This document shows, piece by piece, positions 57,153 through 64,000 of a DNA stretch of 64,000 nucleotides; position 1 is the stretch's first letter; every line of letters begins with the position of its first letter. The translations under genes and the position numbers were made by a program. A model generated the notes under the pieces. The model saw only the letters and a list, made by a program, of their open reading frames with translations, was not told the origin of the DNA and ran no database searches. The stretch lies in assembly GCA_963823515.1 (NCBI GenBank), contig CAWGMB010000019.1, forward strand, positions 62,001-126,000, written 5' to 3'. The stretch comes from Miltoncostaea sp963823515 (GTDB lineage Bacteria > Actinomycetota > Thermoleophilia > Miltoncostaeales > Miltoncostaeaceae).

Positions 57153-57159
57153 CGCCCCC

Positions 57160-58374
57160 GTGGCCGACGTCCGCCCCTTCCGAGCCCTGCGGTACGCCGC
57201 CGGTGCCGGCCCGATGGCAGATCTGGTCGCCCCGCCCTACGACGTGATCTCCGCCGAGGAGCGGCGTGGCCTGCTGGCCGCCAGCCCCTACAACGCGGTG
57301 CGCCTGATCCTTCCCGAGGTGGGCTACGAGGAGGTGGCCGGACTGATCGCGTCGTGGCGCGATCAGGGCGCGCTCGAGGTCGTGGACTCCCCGTGCCTGG
57401 TGGCCTGGACCCAGACGTTCACGCTCGCCGACGGTGTGCCGCGCGAGCGCCGCACCCTGGTCGCCGCGGTCGGCATCGAGCCCTACGAGGCCCGCGTCGT
57501 GCGGCCCCACGAGCGCACCCACGCCGGGCCCAAGGAGGACCGCCTGCGCCTCACCCGCGCGGTGCGGACCAACCTGTCGCCGGTCTTCGGCCTCTACCCC
57601 GACCCGGAGGGCCTGGCCTGGGGCGCCGCCGCCCCGCAGGGCCCGCCCGACGCGGAGCTGACCGACCGCGAGGGCACGGTCCACCGCCTCTGGCGAATCG
57701 AGGACCCGGCCGTCCACGCCGCTGTGGCGGAGGCCATGCGCGACCGGTGGATCCTGATCGCCGACGGCCACCACCGCTACGAGACCGCGCTCGCCTACCG
57801 CGACGAGCTGCGCGCCGCCGGGGAGGGCCCGGGCCCTCACGACCGCGTGCTGATGGGCCTGACGGCCCTCGACGACGACGGCCTGGTGGTGCTGCCGACC
57901 CACCGCATGCTGACGCGCTGGCCCGAGGGCGCGGCGTCGGCCTTCGCCGCGACCGACGTCGCCGGCCTCGACGCACTGCTGGCCGCGCTGGCAGAGGCCC
58001 CCGAGGACGTACCGGCGATCGGCCTGCTCCTGCCCGGGCGCGCGCAGCTGCTCACCGGCACGGCCGACGCGAGCCTCTCCGCCGGCGGGCGCCTCGACGT
58101 CGCCGCGCTCGAGCGCGAGATCCTGCTGCCGCACCTCGGCGCCGACCAGGCGAAGCTGGCGCACGATGACGTGCTCTCGTACACCAAGGACGCCGCCGAG
58201 GCGCTGGCCCTCGTCGAGTCGGGCGCCATCGCGGCTGCGCTGATCCTGCGGGGCATCCCGAAGTCGGCGGTCGCCGCGGTCGCGGAGGCCGGCGAGACCA
58301 TGCCCCAGAAGTCAACCTACTTCTTCCCCAAGCTGCTGACCGGCGTGGCGTTCCACTCGCTGGTCGATGACTGA
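57160..58374 (+). CDS. DUF1015 family protein
   Basis: A 404-residue DUF1015 protein. Strong family segments are VRPFRALRYA, LVAPPYDVISAEER, RPHERTHAGPKEDRLRL, LIADGHHRYETALAY and the C-terminal MPQKSTYFFPKLLTG. A role in serine or amino-acid metabolism is suggested for some relatives (SerC-linked), but no activity is settled. GTG 57160 has a leaderless -10 box. Confidence 0.92.
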   Translation: MADVRPFRALRYAAGAGPMADLVAPPYDVISAEERRGLLAASPYNAVRLILPEVGYEEVAGLIASWRDQGALEVVDSPCLVAWTQTFTLADGVPRERRTLVAAVGIEPYEARVVRPHERTHAGPKEDRLRLTRAVRTNLSPVFGLYPDPEGLAWGAAAPQGPPDAELTDREGTVHRLWRIEDPAVHAAVAEAMRDRWILIADGHHRYETALAYRDELRAAGEGPGPHDRVLMGLTALDDDGLVVLPTHRMLTRWPEGAASAFAATDVAGLDALLAALAEAPEDVPAIGLLLPGRAQLLTGTADASLSAGGRLDVAALEREILLPHLGADQAKLAHDDVLSYTKDAAEALALVESGAIAAALILRGIPKSAVAAVAEAGETMPQKSTYFFPKLLTGVAFHSLVDD

Positions 58375-58428
58375 GCCCGAATCGGTCGTCAGATCGTGGA
58401 TGCGGGGCGGGCGGGCACCGAGTCGGAC

Positions 58429-58478
58429 GGGATTCGGGGCGCACCCGCAGGGTGATCCCTCGGGATGACCCGAATCCC
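58429..58478 (+). promoter_or_regulatory. Nested inverted repeats over the IMPase start codon
   Basis: GGGATTCGGG (58429-58438) is complementary to CCCGAATCCC (58469-58478). Inside lies ATCCC (58455-58459) pairing with GGGAT (58462-58466). Either fold would bury ATG 58465 in a stem. No separate Shine-Dalgarno sequence is seen. Confidence 0.4.
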
Positions 58479-59358
58479 GCCTGGCGAGAGCGATCCGCGC
58501 GCACCGCGCCGCGAGATGCGACGGATTCGGGCGGAGGGCGGGGAGGGAACCGACAGCGACGACTGGCTCGCCGCCTTCCGGCGGGCCTGCGACAGGATCG
58601 GGGCCGCAGCGGCTTCGATGTCGCCGGCGGAGCGCCGGGAGCCGACGGGCGACGGCGCCGGCGGCGACGTGACGGTGATGATCGACCGGGTCGCCGAGGA
58701 CATCGTGATCGACGAGATCGAGGCGCTGGGCCTGCCGCTCACGCTGCTGAGCGAGGAGGCGGGCAGGGTCGCCATCGCCGGTGGCGGTCCGACGGTCGTG
58801 GTCGTCGACCCGATCGACGGCAGCCTCAACGCCACGCGAGGGCTGCCGCTCTTCTCCACCTCGATCGCGATGGCGGAGGGTCCGACGATGGGCGATGTCG
58901 TGCTCGGGCTGGTGCGCGACCACGGCACCGGCGAGGAGTGGACCGCCGAGCGCGGGCGCGGCGCGCACCTGAACGGCCTGCCCATCACCGCCGAGGACGC
59001 CGGGGGCGGCGATCGGCTGGAGCTCCTGCTGGTGGAGGGGGCCTTCCCCGCCCGCCTCGGAGCGGTCGCCCGGATGCTCGAGGGCCGCGTCGGGCGGATC
59101 CGCGCGCTCGGGTCGCTCGCCCTCTCCCTCTGTCACACCGCCACCGGCCGGGGCGACGGGATGGTCGGCCTCGGCCCGGGGCGGACGGTCGATATCGCGG
59201 CCGCCCAGCTGATCGCCCGCGAGGCGGGCCTGCTCGTCGGGCTGCCGGATGTCGCCGCGCTGGCGCCCACGCCCCTGAACCTCGAGGCGCGCTTCCACGT
59301 GACGGCGGCGCACGATGCCGCGGCGCTCGATCTGCTCGGCCGCGCCGCCGCGCGATAG
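58465..59358 (+). CDS. Inositol monophosphatase-family phosphatase
   Basis: A 297-residue sugar-phosphatase of the IMPase/FBPase superfamily. Motif 1 (metal) is SEEAGRVA, motif 2 VVDPIDGSLNATRGLPLFST with the catalytic aspartates, and the distal motif contains RTVDIAAAQLIAREAGLL (W-D replaced by V-D). The substrate may be inositol phosphate, fructose bisphosphate or a nucleotide phosphate. Start ATG 58465 lies within a predicted hairpin; ATG 58516 is an alternative that keeps the whole domain. Confidence 0.87.
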   Translation: MTRIPPGESDPRAPRREMRRIRAEGGEGTDSDDWLAAFRRACDRIGAAAASMSPAERREPTGDGAGGDVTVMIDRVAEDIVIDEIEALGLPLTLLSEEAGRVAIAGGGPTVVVVDPIDGSLNATRGLPLFSTSIAMAEGPTMGDVVLGLVRDHGTGEEWTAERGRGAHLNGLPITAEDAGGGDRLELLLVEGAFPARLGAVARMLEGRVGRIRALGSLALSLCHTATGRGDGMVGLGPGRTVDIAAAQLIAREAGLLVGLPDVAALAPTPLNLEARFHVTAAHDAAALDLLGRAAAR

Positions 59359-59363
59359 GGGCG

Positions 59364-59369
59364 TAGCGT
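59364..59369 (+). promoter_or_regulatory. Leaderless -10 box of the EamA transporter
   Basis: TAGCGT, ending six bases before GTG 59376. Confidence 0.45.
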
Positions 59370-59375
59370 GGCCGG

Positions 59376-60272
59376 GTGAGTGAGCCCGCGACCCCGTCGA
59401 TGGCCGTGTCGCGGATGCAGGTCGTCGCGACGGCCGTCCTCTTCTCCACCGGGGGCGCGGCGGTGAAGGCCGCCGACGGGATGAGCGGCCTGCAGGTGGC
59501 GTGCTTCCGCTCCGCCGTCGCGGTGGGCGCGATCGCGGTGATGGTGCCCGCCGCGCGGCGGGGCTGGACCTGGCGCACCCTGCTGGTCGCCGTCGCGTAC
59601 GCGCTCACGCTGATCATGTTCGTGACGGCCAACAAGCTCACGAGCGCGGCGAACGCGATCTTCCTGCAGGAGACCGCGCTGATCTACGTCCTGCTGATCG
59701 GACCGGTCTTCCTTCGCGAGCGCCTGCGGCTGCTCGACGTGGCCACCATCGCGGTCTTCGTGGCGGCGATCGGGCTCTTCTTCCTCGACCCCGGCCCGAC
59801 CACCGACATCGCGTCGAACCCGGCCCTCGGCAACGTGCTGGCGCTCGGCAGCGGCCTGGGATGGGCGTTCACGATCGCAGGACTGCGCTGGCTCAGCCGC
59901 TCGCGGGGCTCGGATCACGCGGCCGCCGCGACGCTGGCGGGGAACCTGGTCGCCGCCGCCGTCTGCCTGCCGTTCGCGTTCGGGGTCGCATCGACCGACG
60001 CGGGCGACTGGCTGGCGGTCGCCTACCTCGGGATCTTCCAGATCGGCCTGGCCTACGCGCTCCTCACGCGGGCCGTGCGCCGCATTCCCGCCGTGCAGGC
60101 GTCGCTGCTGCTGATGATCGAGCCGGCGCTCAGCCCGGTCTGGGCCTGGATCGTCCACGGTGAGCGCCCTGGGCCCTGGGCGATCACCGGCGGCGCGGTG
60201 ATCGTGATCGGCACGATCGTCTGGTCGGCGCTCGACGTCCGCCAGATGCGCCGGGCCCCCGTCCTGGCCTGA
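59376..60272 (+). CDS. EamA/DMT-family transporter
   Basis: A 298-residue drug/metabolite transporter with ten hydrophobic helices in two EamA repeats. Repeat-end segments are SAANAIFLQETALIYVLLIG and PAVQASLLLMIEPALSPVWA; the latter is typical. The direction and substrate (amino acids or metabolites) are unknown. GTG 59376 follows a -10 box by six bases. It converges with the kelch gene, 25 bases apart. Confidence 0.88.
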   Translation: MSEPATPSMAVSRMQVVATAVLFSTGGAAVKAADGMSGLQVACFRSAVAVGAIAVMVPAARRGWTWRTLLVAVAYALTLIMFVTANKLTSAANAIFLQETALIYVLLIGPVFLRERLRLLDVATIAVFVAAIGLFFLDPGPTTDIASNPALGNVLALGSGLGWAFTIAGLRWLSRSRGSDHAAAATLAGNLVAAAVCLPFAFGVASTDAGDWLAVAYLGIFQIGLAYALLTRAVRRIPAVQASLLLMIEPALSPVWAWIVHGERPGPWAITGGAVIVIGTIVWSALDVRQMRRAPVLA

Positions 60273-60297
60273 GCCTGAGCGCCGCGGGGGCGCCGTC

Positions 60298-61242
60298 TCA
60301 GTCGCGCGGGATGCGCAGGGAGAGCAGGTTGGCGCTGGGCGGCCCGCCGGGTTCGGCGGCGCCGCCCGCCTGGTAGACGGAGCGGCTGACGCCCACGAGC
60401 GCCGCCCCCGTGCGCGGGCGGGGGGTGCGCGGAAGCGAGCGCCAGGCTTTCTTCTGCGGGTCGTAGCCGTCCACCTGGCCGAGCACGCCGGAGGGCCCCT
60501 CGCCACCGGCGCTCACCACCAGGCGGCCCGCGGTCGCGACGCCGCCCCCGGCGCGGCGGCCGGGGAGGTCCGGCAGTCGCGTCCATGCGCGCGACACCGG
60601 GTCGTACGACTCGACCGTCGCGAGCTCGCCCGCCGGACCGCTCGTGCGCCCGCCGACCGCGTAGACGCGGCCCGCGAGAGCCGTCGCCCCGAGGTCCCTG
60701 CGGGCTGGTGTGACGCCGGCGAAGCTGCCCCAGCGCAGCGTGCGCAGGTCGAGGTACAGCGAGTCCCGGGCCAGCGCGTCCGCGCGGAGGCCGCGGGTGC
60801 CGCCGACGACGTAGATGCGGTTGCGGACGATCGCCGCGGCCGCAGCCGCGCGCGGCTGCGGGAGGTCGGGCAGGGGGCGCCAGCGCCGGTCGAAGAGGAC
60901 CCACGCCCGGTCGGTCGCCTCCCAGCCGTCCGGCCCCTCGACGAACCCGCCCATCACGTAGAGGCGCCCGCCGCGCGAGATCGCCGCGGCGCGGTCGACG
61001 GCCTGGGGCAGAGCGGGCAGGCGGATCCAGCGGCGCCGCCGTGGGTCGTAGAGGTCGGCGCGGGCCGAGGCCGCGCCGTCGGCGGTGAGACCACCGACCA
61101 CGGCGACGCGGCCGGCCACGGCGGCGCCCGCGAGGCCGGTCCGGGCCTGATCGGCCGCGGGGAGCATCCGCCAGGACGGACCCGAGCCCGAGCACCCCGT
61201 GAGCACGGCCATCGAGAGCAGGACGGCGGTGAGGTAACGCAC
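60298..61242 (-). CDS. Kelch-repeat lipoprotein
   Basis: A 314-residue exported protein. The signal peptide ends in the lipobox VLTGC, so C17 is lipidated. Five or six kelch-like blades follow, with paired glycines (RVAVVGGLT, RLYVMGGFV, RIYVVGGTR, RVYAVGGRT, RLVVSAGGEG) and W-x-LP strands. It probably forms a beta-propeller on the outer face of the membrane for protein or glycan binding. GTG 61242 gives a normal signal peptide. Confidence 0.87.
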   Translation of the reverse strand: MRYLTAVLLSMAVLTGCSGSGPSWRMLPAADQARTGLAGAAVAGRVAVVGGLTADGAASARADLYDPRRRRWIRLPALPQAVDRAAAISRGGRLYVMGGFVEGPDGWEATDRAWVLFDRRWRPLPDLPQPRAAAAAAIVRNRIYVVGGTRGLRADALARDSLYLDLRTLRWGSFAGVTPARRDLGATALAGRVYAVGGRTSGPAGELATVESYDPVSRAWTRLPDLPGRRAGGGVATAGRLVVSAGGEGPSGVLGQVDGYDPQKKAWRSLPRTPRPRTGAALVGVSRSVYQAGGAAEPGGPPSANLLSLRIPRD

Positions 61243-61291
61243 GAGGCGCCCAGCGTACTATCCACCGGACGAACGTCTTGGAGAGGTGGGC

Positions 61292-61891
61292 GTGGGGCTG
61301 TTTCGCAATCGCGGGATCAGCGACGAGGAGCGGGAGCGGCTGCCCCCGGGCCAGCACCTGGTCCGCGACCTGCCCGTGCTCCACGCCGCCGGGATCCCCT
61401 ACCGCCAGGCGCCGCCCGACTGGGACTTCCGGGTCACCGGCCTCGTCGAGGCTCCCCTGCGGTGGACGATGCAGGAGCTGCGCGCTCAGCCCATCACCAG
61501 CGTCACGTGCGACGTCCACTGCGTCACCAGCTGGTCGAAGCTCGACACCCGCTGGGAGGGCATCGCGGTGGCCCCCCTCCTTCGGGGGCTCGGCATCGAC
61601 CCGGCCGCGACCCACGTCGTCGCGCACGCGGAGCAGGGGTACACGGCCAACGTGCCGCTCGACCTCCTGATGGCCGACGATGTCCTGCTCGCGTACCGCT
61701 TCGACGGGCGCGAGCTCGCGCCCGAGCACGGCGGCCCGCTGCGCCTGCTCCTGCCGAGCCTCTACTTCTGGAAGAGCCCCAAGTGGCTGCGGAGCCTGGA
61801 GCTCCTCGATCACGACGAGCCCGGCTTCTGGGAGAGGCTCGGGTACTCGAACACCGCCGACCCCTGGAAGGAGGAGCGCTACGCGTTCTGA
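61292..61891 (+). CDS. Molybdopterin-dependent oxidoreductase, sulfite-oxidase-like
   Basis: A 199-residue SUOX-fold protein with a single molybdenum-cofactor domain. The ligand region ITSVTCDVHCVTSWSKLDTR carries the cysteine expected to bind molybdenum. LRLLLPSLYFWKSPKWLRSL is typical of the small bacterial 'sulfite oxidase-like' group. There is no signal peptide or heme domain. GTG 61292 is preferred because GGAGAGG (61280-61286) precedes it at the right distance; GTG 61286 is also in frame. Its end overlaps the next gene. Confidence 0.87.
   Translation: MGLFRNRGISDEERERLPPGQHLVRDLPVLHAAGIPYRQAPPDWDFRVTGLVEAPLRWTMQELRAQPITSVTCDVHCVTSWSKLDTRWEGIAVAPLLRGLGIDPAATHVVAHAEQGYTANVPLDLLMADDVLLAYRFDGRELAPEHGGPLRLLLPSLYFWKSPKWLRSLELLDHDEPGFWERLGYSNTADPWKEERYAF
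61868..61876 (+). promoter_or_regulatory. Shine-Dalgarno sequence pointing to an ACG start
   Basis: AAGGAGGAG near the end of the oxidoreductase gene, four bases before ACG 61881, which is in frame with the next protein. No canonical start is in that frame nearby. Confidence 0.5.
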
Positions 61892-62240
61892 CGCCGACCC
61901 CGACGACCTGCACGAGTTCGACCAGGTCCAGCGGATCACGCAGCGCGTCGGCCGCGCGGCCGCCTGGGGGATCCCGGCATGGATCGTCCTCCTCGTCCTG
62001 CTGCCCTTCAGCGGCATGGGCGCCCTGCCGTGCCTGGTGGGCGCCACCCTGGTCGCCGCCGCCGTGGTGATCTGGGCGGAGCGCCGGCGCAACCGCCGCC
62101 TGGGCCTCACGCGGGCCGGGGCGAGCGCCTCCGCGCCCACCCCCTCGCGTCCCATGAGCCCCCTGACGGCGGCCGGGCTGACGCTGGTCGGCGTCCTCCT
62201 GGTCGTCTACGTCATCTTCGTGGCGGCCAACAGCGGCTGA
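61881..62240 (+). CDS. Small two-helix membrane protein (apparent ACG start)
   Basis: A frame of about 119 residues: a charged N-terminus (RSDADPDDLHEFDQVQRITQ), helix 1 (WGIPAWIVLLVLLPFSG) with a hydrophobic continuation to about residue 60, a basic loop (AERRRNRRLGLTRAG), and helix 2 (TLVGVLLVVYVIFVAAN). No family recognised. The charged N-terminus is clearly coding, yet no ATG, GTG or TTG precedes it within reach. ACG 61881 sits four bases after AAGGAGGAG. Changing it to ATG would be silent in the overlapping gene (TAC/TAT, Tyr). Confidence 0.65.
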   Translation, partial: TRSDADPDDLHEFDQVQRITQRVGRAAAWGIPAWIVLLVLLPFSGMGALPCLVGATLVAAAVVIWAERRRNRRLGLTRAGASASAPTPSRPMSPLTAAGLTLVGVLLVVYVIFVAANSG

Positions 62241-62277
62241 CCCTGGACGGTCGAAGGCCGCCCAGCCGACGGCCAGC

Positions 62278-62283
62278 TAGGCT
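62278..62283 (+). promoter_or_regulatory. Leaderless -10 box of clpP
   Basis: TAGGCT, ending six bases before ATG 62290. No Shine-Dalgarno sequence is present. Confidence 0.5.
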
Positions 62284-62289
62284 GGTCCC

Positions 62290-62871
62290 ATGCCAATGAT
62301 CCCGATGGTCGTCGAGCAAACGTCGCGTGGCGAGCGTGCGTTCGACATCTACTCGCGCCTGCTCAACGAGCGCATCGTCTTCCTCGGAACACCCGTGGAC
62401 GACCAGATCGCCAACCTCATCGTGGCCCAGCTCCTCCACCTGGAGAGCGAGGACCCCGACAAGGACATCTCGATCTACATCAACTCGCCCGGCGGGTCGG
62501 TGTACGCGGGGATGGCGATCTACGACACGATGCAGTTCATCAAGCCCGACGTGTCGACCATCTGCGTCGGCATCGCGATGAGCATGGGTGCGCTGCTGCT
62601 CGCGGCCGGCGCACCCGGCAAGCGCATGGCGCTGCCGAACGCGAAGGTGATGATCCACCAGCTCTCGGGGGGCTTCAGCGGGCAGTCGAGCGACATCGAG
62701 ATCCACGCGCGCGAGGCCCTGAAGATGCGCCGCCAGCTCGACGAGATCATCGCCAAGCACACCGGCCAGCCGATCGAGAAGGTCAGCGCCGACACCGAGC
62801 GCGACTACTTCCTGAGCGCCGAGGCCGCCGCCGAGTACGGGATCGTTGACAAGGTGATCACGAGCCACTGA
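62290..62871 (+). CDS. clpP: ATP-dependent Clp protease proteolytic subunit
   Basis: A 193-residue ClpP. The triad is S98 (GIAMSMGALLL), H123 (VMIHQLSGG) and D172 (DTERDYFLS). IYINSPGGSVYAGMAIYDTM is the oxyanion region. It forms a tetradecamer with ClpX or ClpC. No second clpP or clpX lies beside it, so it may be one of the several unlinked clpP copies common in Actinobacteria. ATG 62290 is leaderless. Confidence 0.96.
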   Translation: MPMIPMVVEQTSRGERAFDIYSRLLNERIVFLGTPVDDQIANLIVAQLLHLESEDPDKDISIYINSPGGSVYAGMAIYDTMQFIKPDVSTICVGIAMSMGALLLAAGAPGKRMALPNAKVMIHQLSGGFSGQSSDIEIHAREALKMRRQLDEIIAKHTGQPIEKVSADTERDYFLSAEAAAEYGIVDKVITSH

Positions 62872-62881
62872 GCGCGCGAGC

Positions 62882-63724
62882 TCAGCCGAGCTGAGTGACC
62901 TCCACGACCACCTCCATGAGCTCGGTCTCCGGGCCCACGTAGCTGCCGCGCAGGGGCGGCACGTCTGAGTAGTCGCGGCCGGTCGCCAGGCGGACGTAGT
63001 GCTCGTAGGCGGGCTCGGGATGGGTCGGGTCGAACTCCACCCACCCCACCCCCGGGATGGCCAGCTCGGTCCACGCGTGACTCTCGCCGGGCAGGTCGGC
63101 GCCGGGGCGGTTCAGCCAGCCGCTCACGTAGCGCGCCCCCACCCCCCGGTGGCGGGCGATGGCGATCATCACGTGGGCCATGTCCTGGCAGACGCCCCGG
63201 CCGGCGCGAACGACGTCTTCGATCGGCGTGTCGACCTCGGTGGCCCCGCTCGTGTAGGTGATCGTCCGGTTGACCTCGGCCTCCAGGCTGCTGGCCCAGC
63301 TCAGCGCCGTCCCCCCCTCGTCGAGCGCGAGGGTGTCCGCGAAGGCGACCACCGGGTCGACCCAGCGAACCCGGGACGACGCGGTCAGGAACTCGGCGAA
63401 CTCCTCCCGGTATGCGGGCTCAGCGGTGCGAGCGATGCCCTCGGCGGGCAGAGAGGAGCGGGGCACCGAGGGGCGGGTGACCACGATGGCCTCCGAGTCG
63501 ATCACGAGCCGCTCGTGTTCCTCGACGAGCTGGAACCAGTGGACCGTGTTGCCATAGGCGTCGACGTGGCTGTGGAGCTCGGTGGCCGGTTCGGTGCGCA
63601 CGTGCGACCACTCGATGTCCTGGTGGCGGTCGGCGGTCGGCGAGATGCGGATCTCGTTGACGCTCTCGCCGACCGGGCCGACGTAGCGGATCTCAGTTCT
63701 GTGCTTGGCGTGAAGCCTGGGCAT
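62882..63724 (-). CDS. Transglutaminase-like protein
   Basis: A 280-residue protein with an N-terminal beta domain (HRTEIRYVGPVGESVNEIRI) and a transglutaminase core. The triad is C in AGRGVCQDMAHVMIAIAR, H in ESHAWTELAIPG and D in FDPTHPEP. Proteins of this type occur with alpha-E and ATP-grasp partners in a peptide-modifying system of uncertain function. Here the alpha-E gene directly precedes it and overlaps by 32 bases. ATG 63724 is chosen over GTG 63742. Confidence 0.9.
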   Translation of the reverse strand: MPRLHAKHRTEIRYVGPVGESVNEIRISPTADRHQDIEWSHVRTEPATELHSHVDAYGNTVHWFQLVEEHERLVIDSEAIVVTRPSVPRSSLPAEGIARTAEPAYREEFAEFLTASSRVRWVDPVVAFADTLALDEGGTALSWASSLEAEVNRTITYTSGATEVDTPIEDVVRAGRGVCQDMAHVMIAIARHRGVGARYVSGWLNRPGADLPGESHAWTELAIPGVGWVEFDPTHPEPAYEHYVRLATGRDYSDVPPLRGSYVGPETELMEVVVEVTQLG

Positions 63725-64000
63725 GCTGTCCGATCGGTACACGTTCGTAGGCGGCGAGAAAGCACGACTCGCCGAGGGCGTCGTCCAGGGATTCCAGCCG
63801 GAGTAGCAGGAGCTCGACGAGGTCGCCGATCTCGGACCCGCCCCACGGCAGCCGGGCGGCCCCCTCGATCATGTCGCGGGCGGCGCGGGCGAGCACCAGC
63901 GGGGCGGGGTTCGGGGCCATCGCATCGGTGGCGACCAGATCGACGATCGCCCCCTCCACCTCGCCGAGACAGAAGGCGACCGACCGCGGATAGCGGGCGT
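63693..64000 (-). CDS. Alpha-E domain protein, C-terminal part (cut by window end)
   Basis: The last 102 or so residues of an alpha-E (DUF403) protein running off the right edge. RYPRSVAFCLGEVEGAIVDL and LPWGGSEIGDLVELLLLRLE are helical segments typical of the family. In other genomes it sits with a circularly permuted ATP-grasp protein and a transglutaminase; the transglutaminase is present, and the ATP-grasp gene would be expected beyond the window. The end reads QHAQASRQAQN. Confidence 0.85.
   Translation of the reverse strand, partial: ARYPRSVAFCLGEVEGAIVDLVATDAMAPNPAPLVLARAARDMIEGAARLPWGGSEIGDLVELLLLRLESLDDALGESCFLAAYERVPIGQHAQASRQAQN

Noticed and set aside
58452..59366. Alternative plus-strand frame overlapping the IMPase gene
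   Set aside because: It lacks the IMPase motifs, which are all in the frame starting at 58465.

Overview
The window is 64 kb of gene-dense, very GC-rich bacterial chromosome. Many gene pairs overlap by ATGA or GTGA, GTG starts are frequent, and many genes have a TANNNT box only 5-7 bases before the start codon, which suggests leaderless transcripts. The Mec/CysO/CysM sulfur-carrier cluster, NYN-OST protein, tandem ThyX and YhaM-type protein, together with the codon style, suggest a deep-branching actinobacterium, most likely Thermoleophilia (Solirubrobacterales-like). This placement is inferred; there is no rRNA gene in the window. I saw no tRNA, rRNA, CRISPR array, insertion sequence or prophage.

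Layout. 1-3.7 kb: end of a peptide ABC transporter operon (binding protein, DppB, a frameshifted DppD, DppF; no DppC). 4.1-7.4 kb: cysteine-type sulfatase, HAD phosphatase and the formylglycine-generating enzyme that would activate the sulfatase. 8-9.5 kb: phospholipid synthesis (PgsA, PlsY). 9.6-20.3 kb: a glycerol operon with facilitator, dihydroxyacetone kinase DhaK/DhaL, glycerol kinase, anaerobic-type GlpABC, and a DhaM-HPr-enzyme I fusion that would energise DhaKL. 20.3-24.4 kb: epimerase, a zinc-finger-like reading frame on the minus strand, a membrane protein, a phosphodiesterase and FabI. 24.5-33.3 kb: CopC-CopD fusion, malate synthase, SixA-like phosphatase, small stress-type proteins with a divergent MarR regulator, citrate synthase, and an NYN RNase-like protein. 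33.3-36.8 kb: lipoprotein and the Mec-CysM-CysO-MoeZ cysteine pathway. 37-41.8 kb: MFS transporter, RarA, GatB/YqeY and small proteins. 41.8-53.2 kb: secreted subtilase, tandem ThyX, RidA, DUF1385, YcnI, a nicotinate phosphoribosyltransferase-like protein, methylmalonyl-CoA epimerase, YchF, a secreted VWA protein and a trypsin-like protease. 53.2-64 kb: HD-domain nuclease, UvrD-nuclease fusion, DUF1015, an IMPase-type phosphatase, EamA transporter, kelch lipoprotein, molybdopterin oxidoreductase, ClpP, and a transglutaminase/alpha-E pair cut by the window end.

The observations most worth following are these. (1) A 10-bp palindrome, TCCAATTGGA, occurs in pairs at a fixed 23-bp period at two intergenic loci, one just upstream of the zinc-finger reading frame. 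(2) Three genes appear to start at near-cognate codons (ATA, ACG, GGG) placed correctly behind Shine-Dalgarno sequences. (3) A protease gene has a TGA at codon 4 of what would be its leaderless start. (4) Ten genes have a -10 box 5-7 bases before the start codon. (5) A self-contained PTS is fused to DhaM within a complete glycerol operon.
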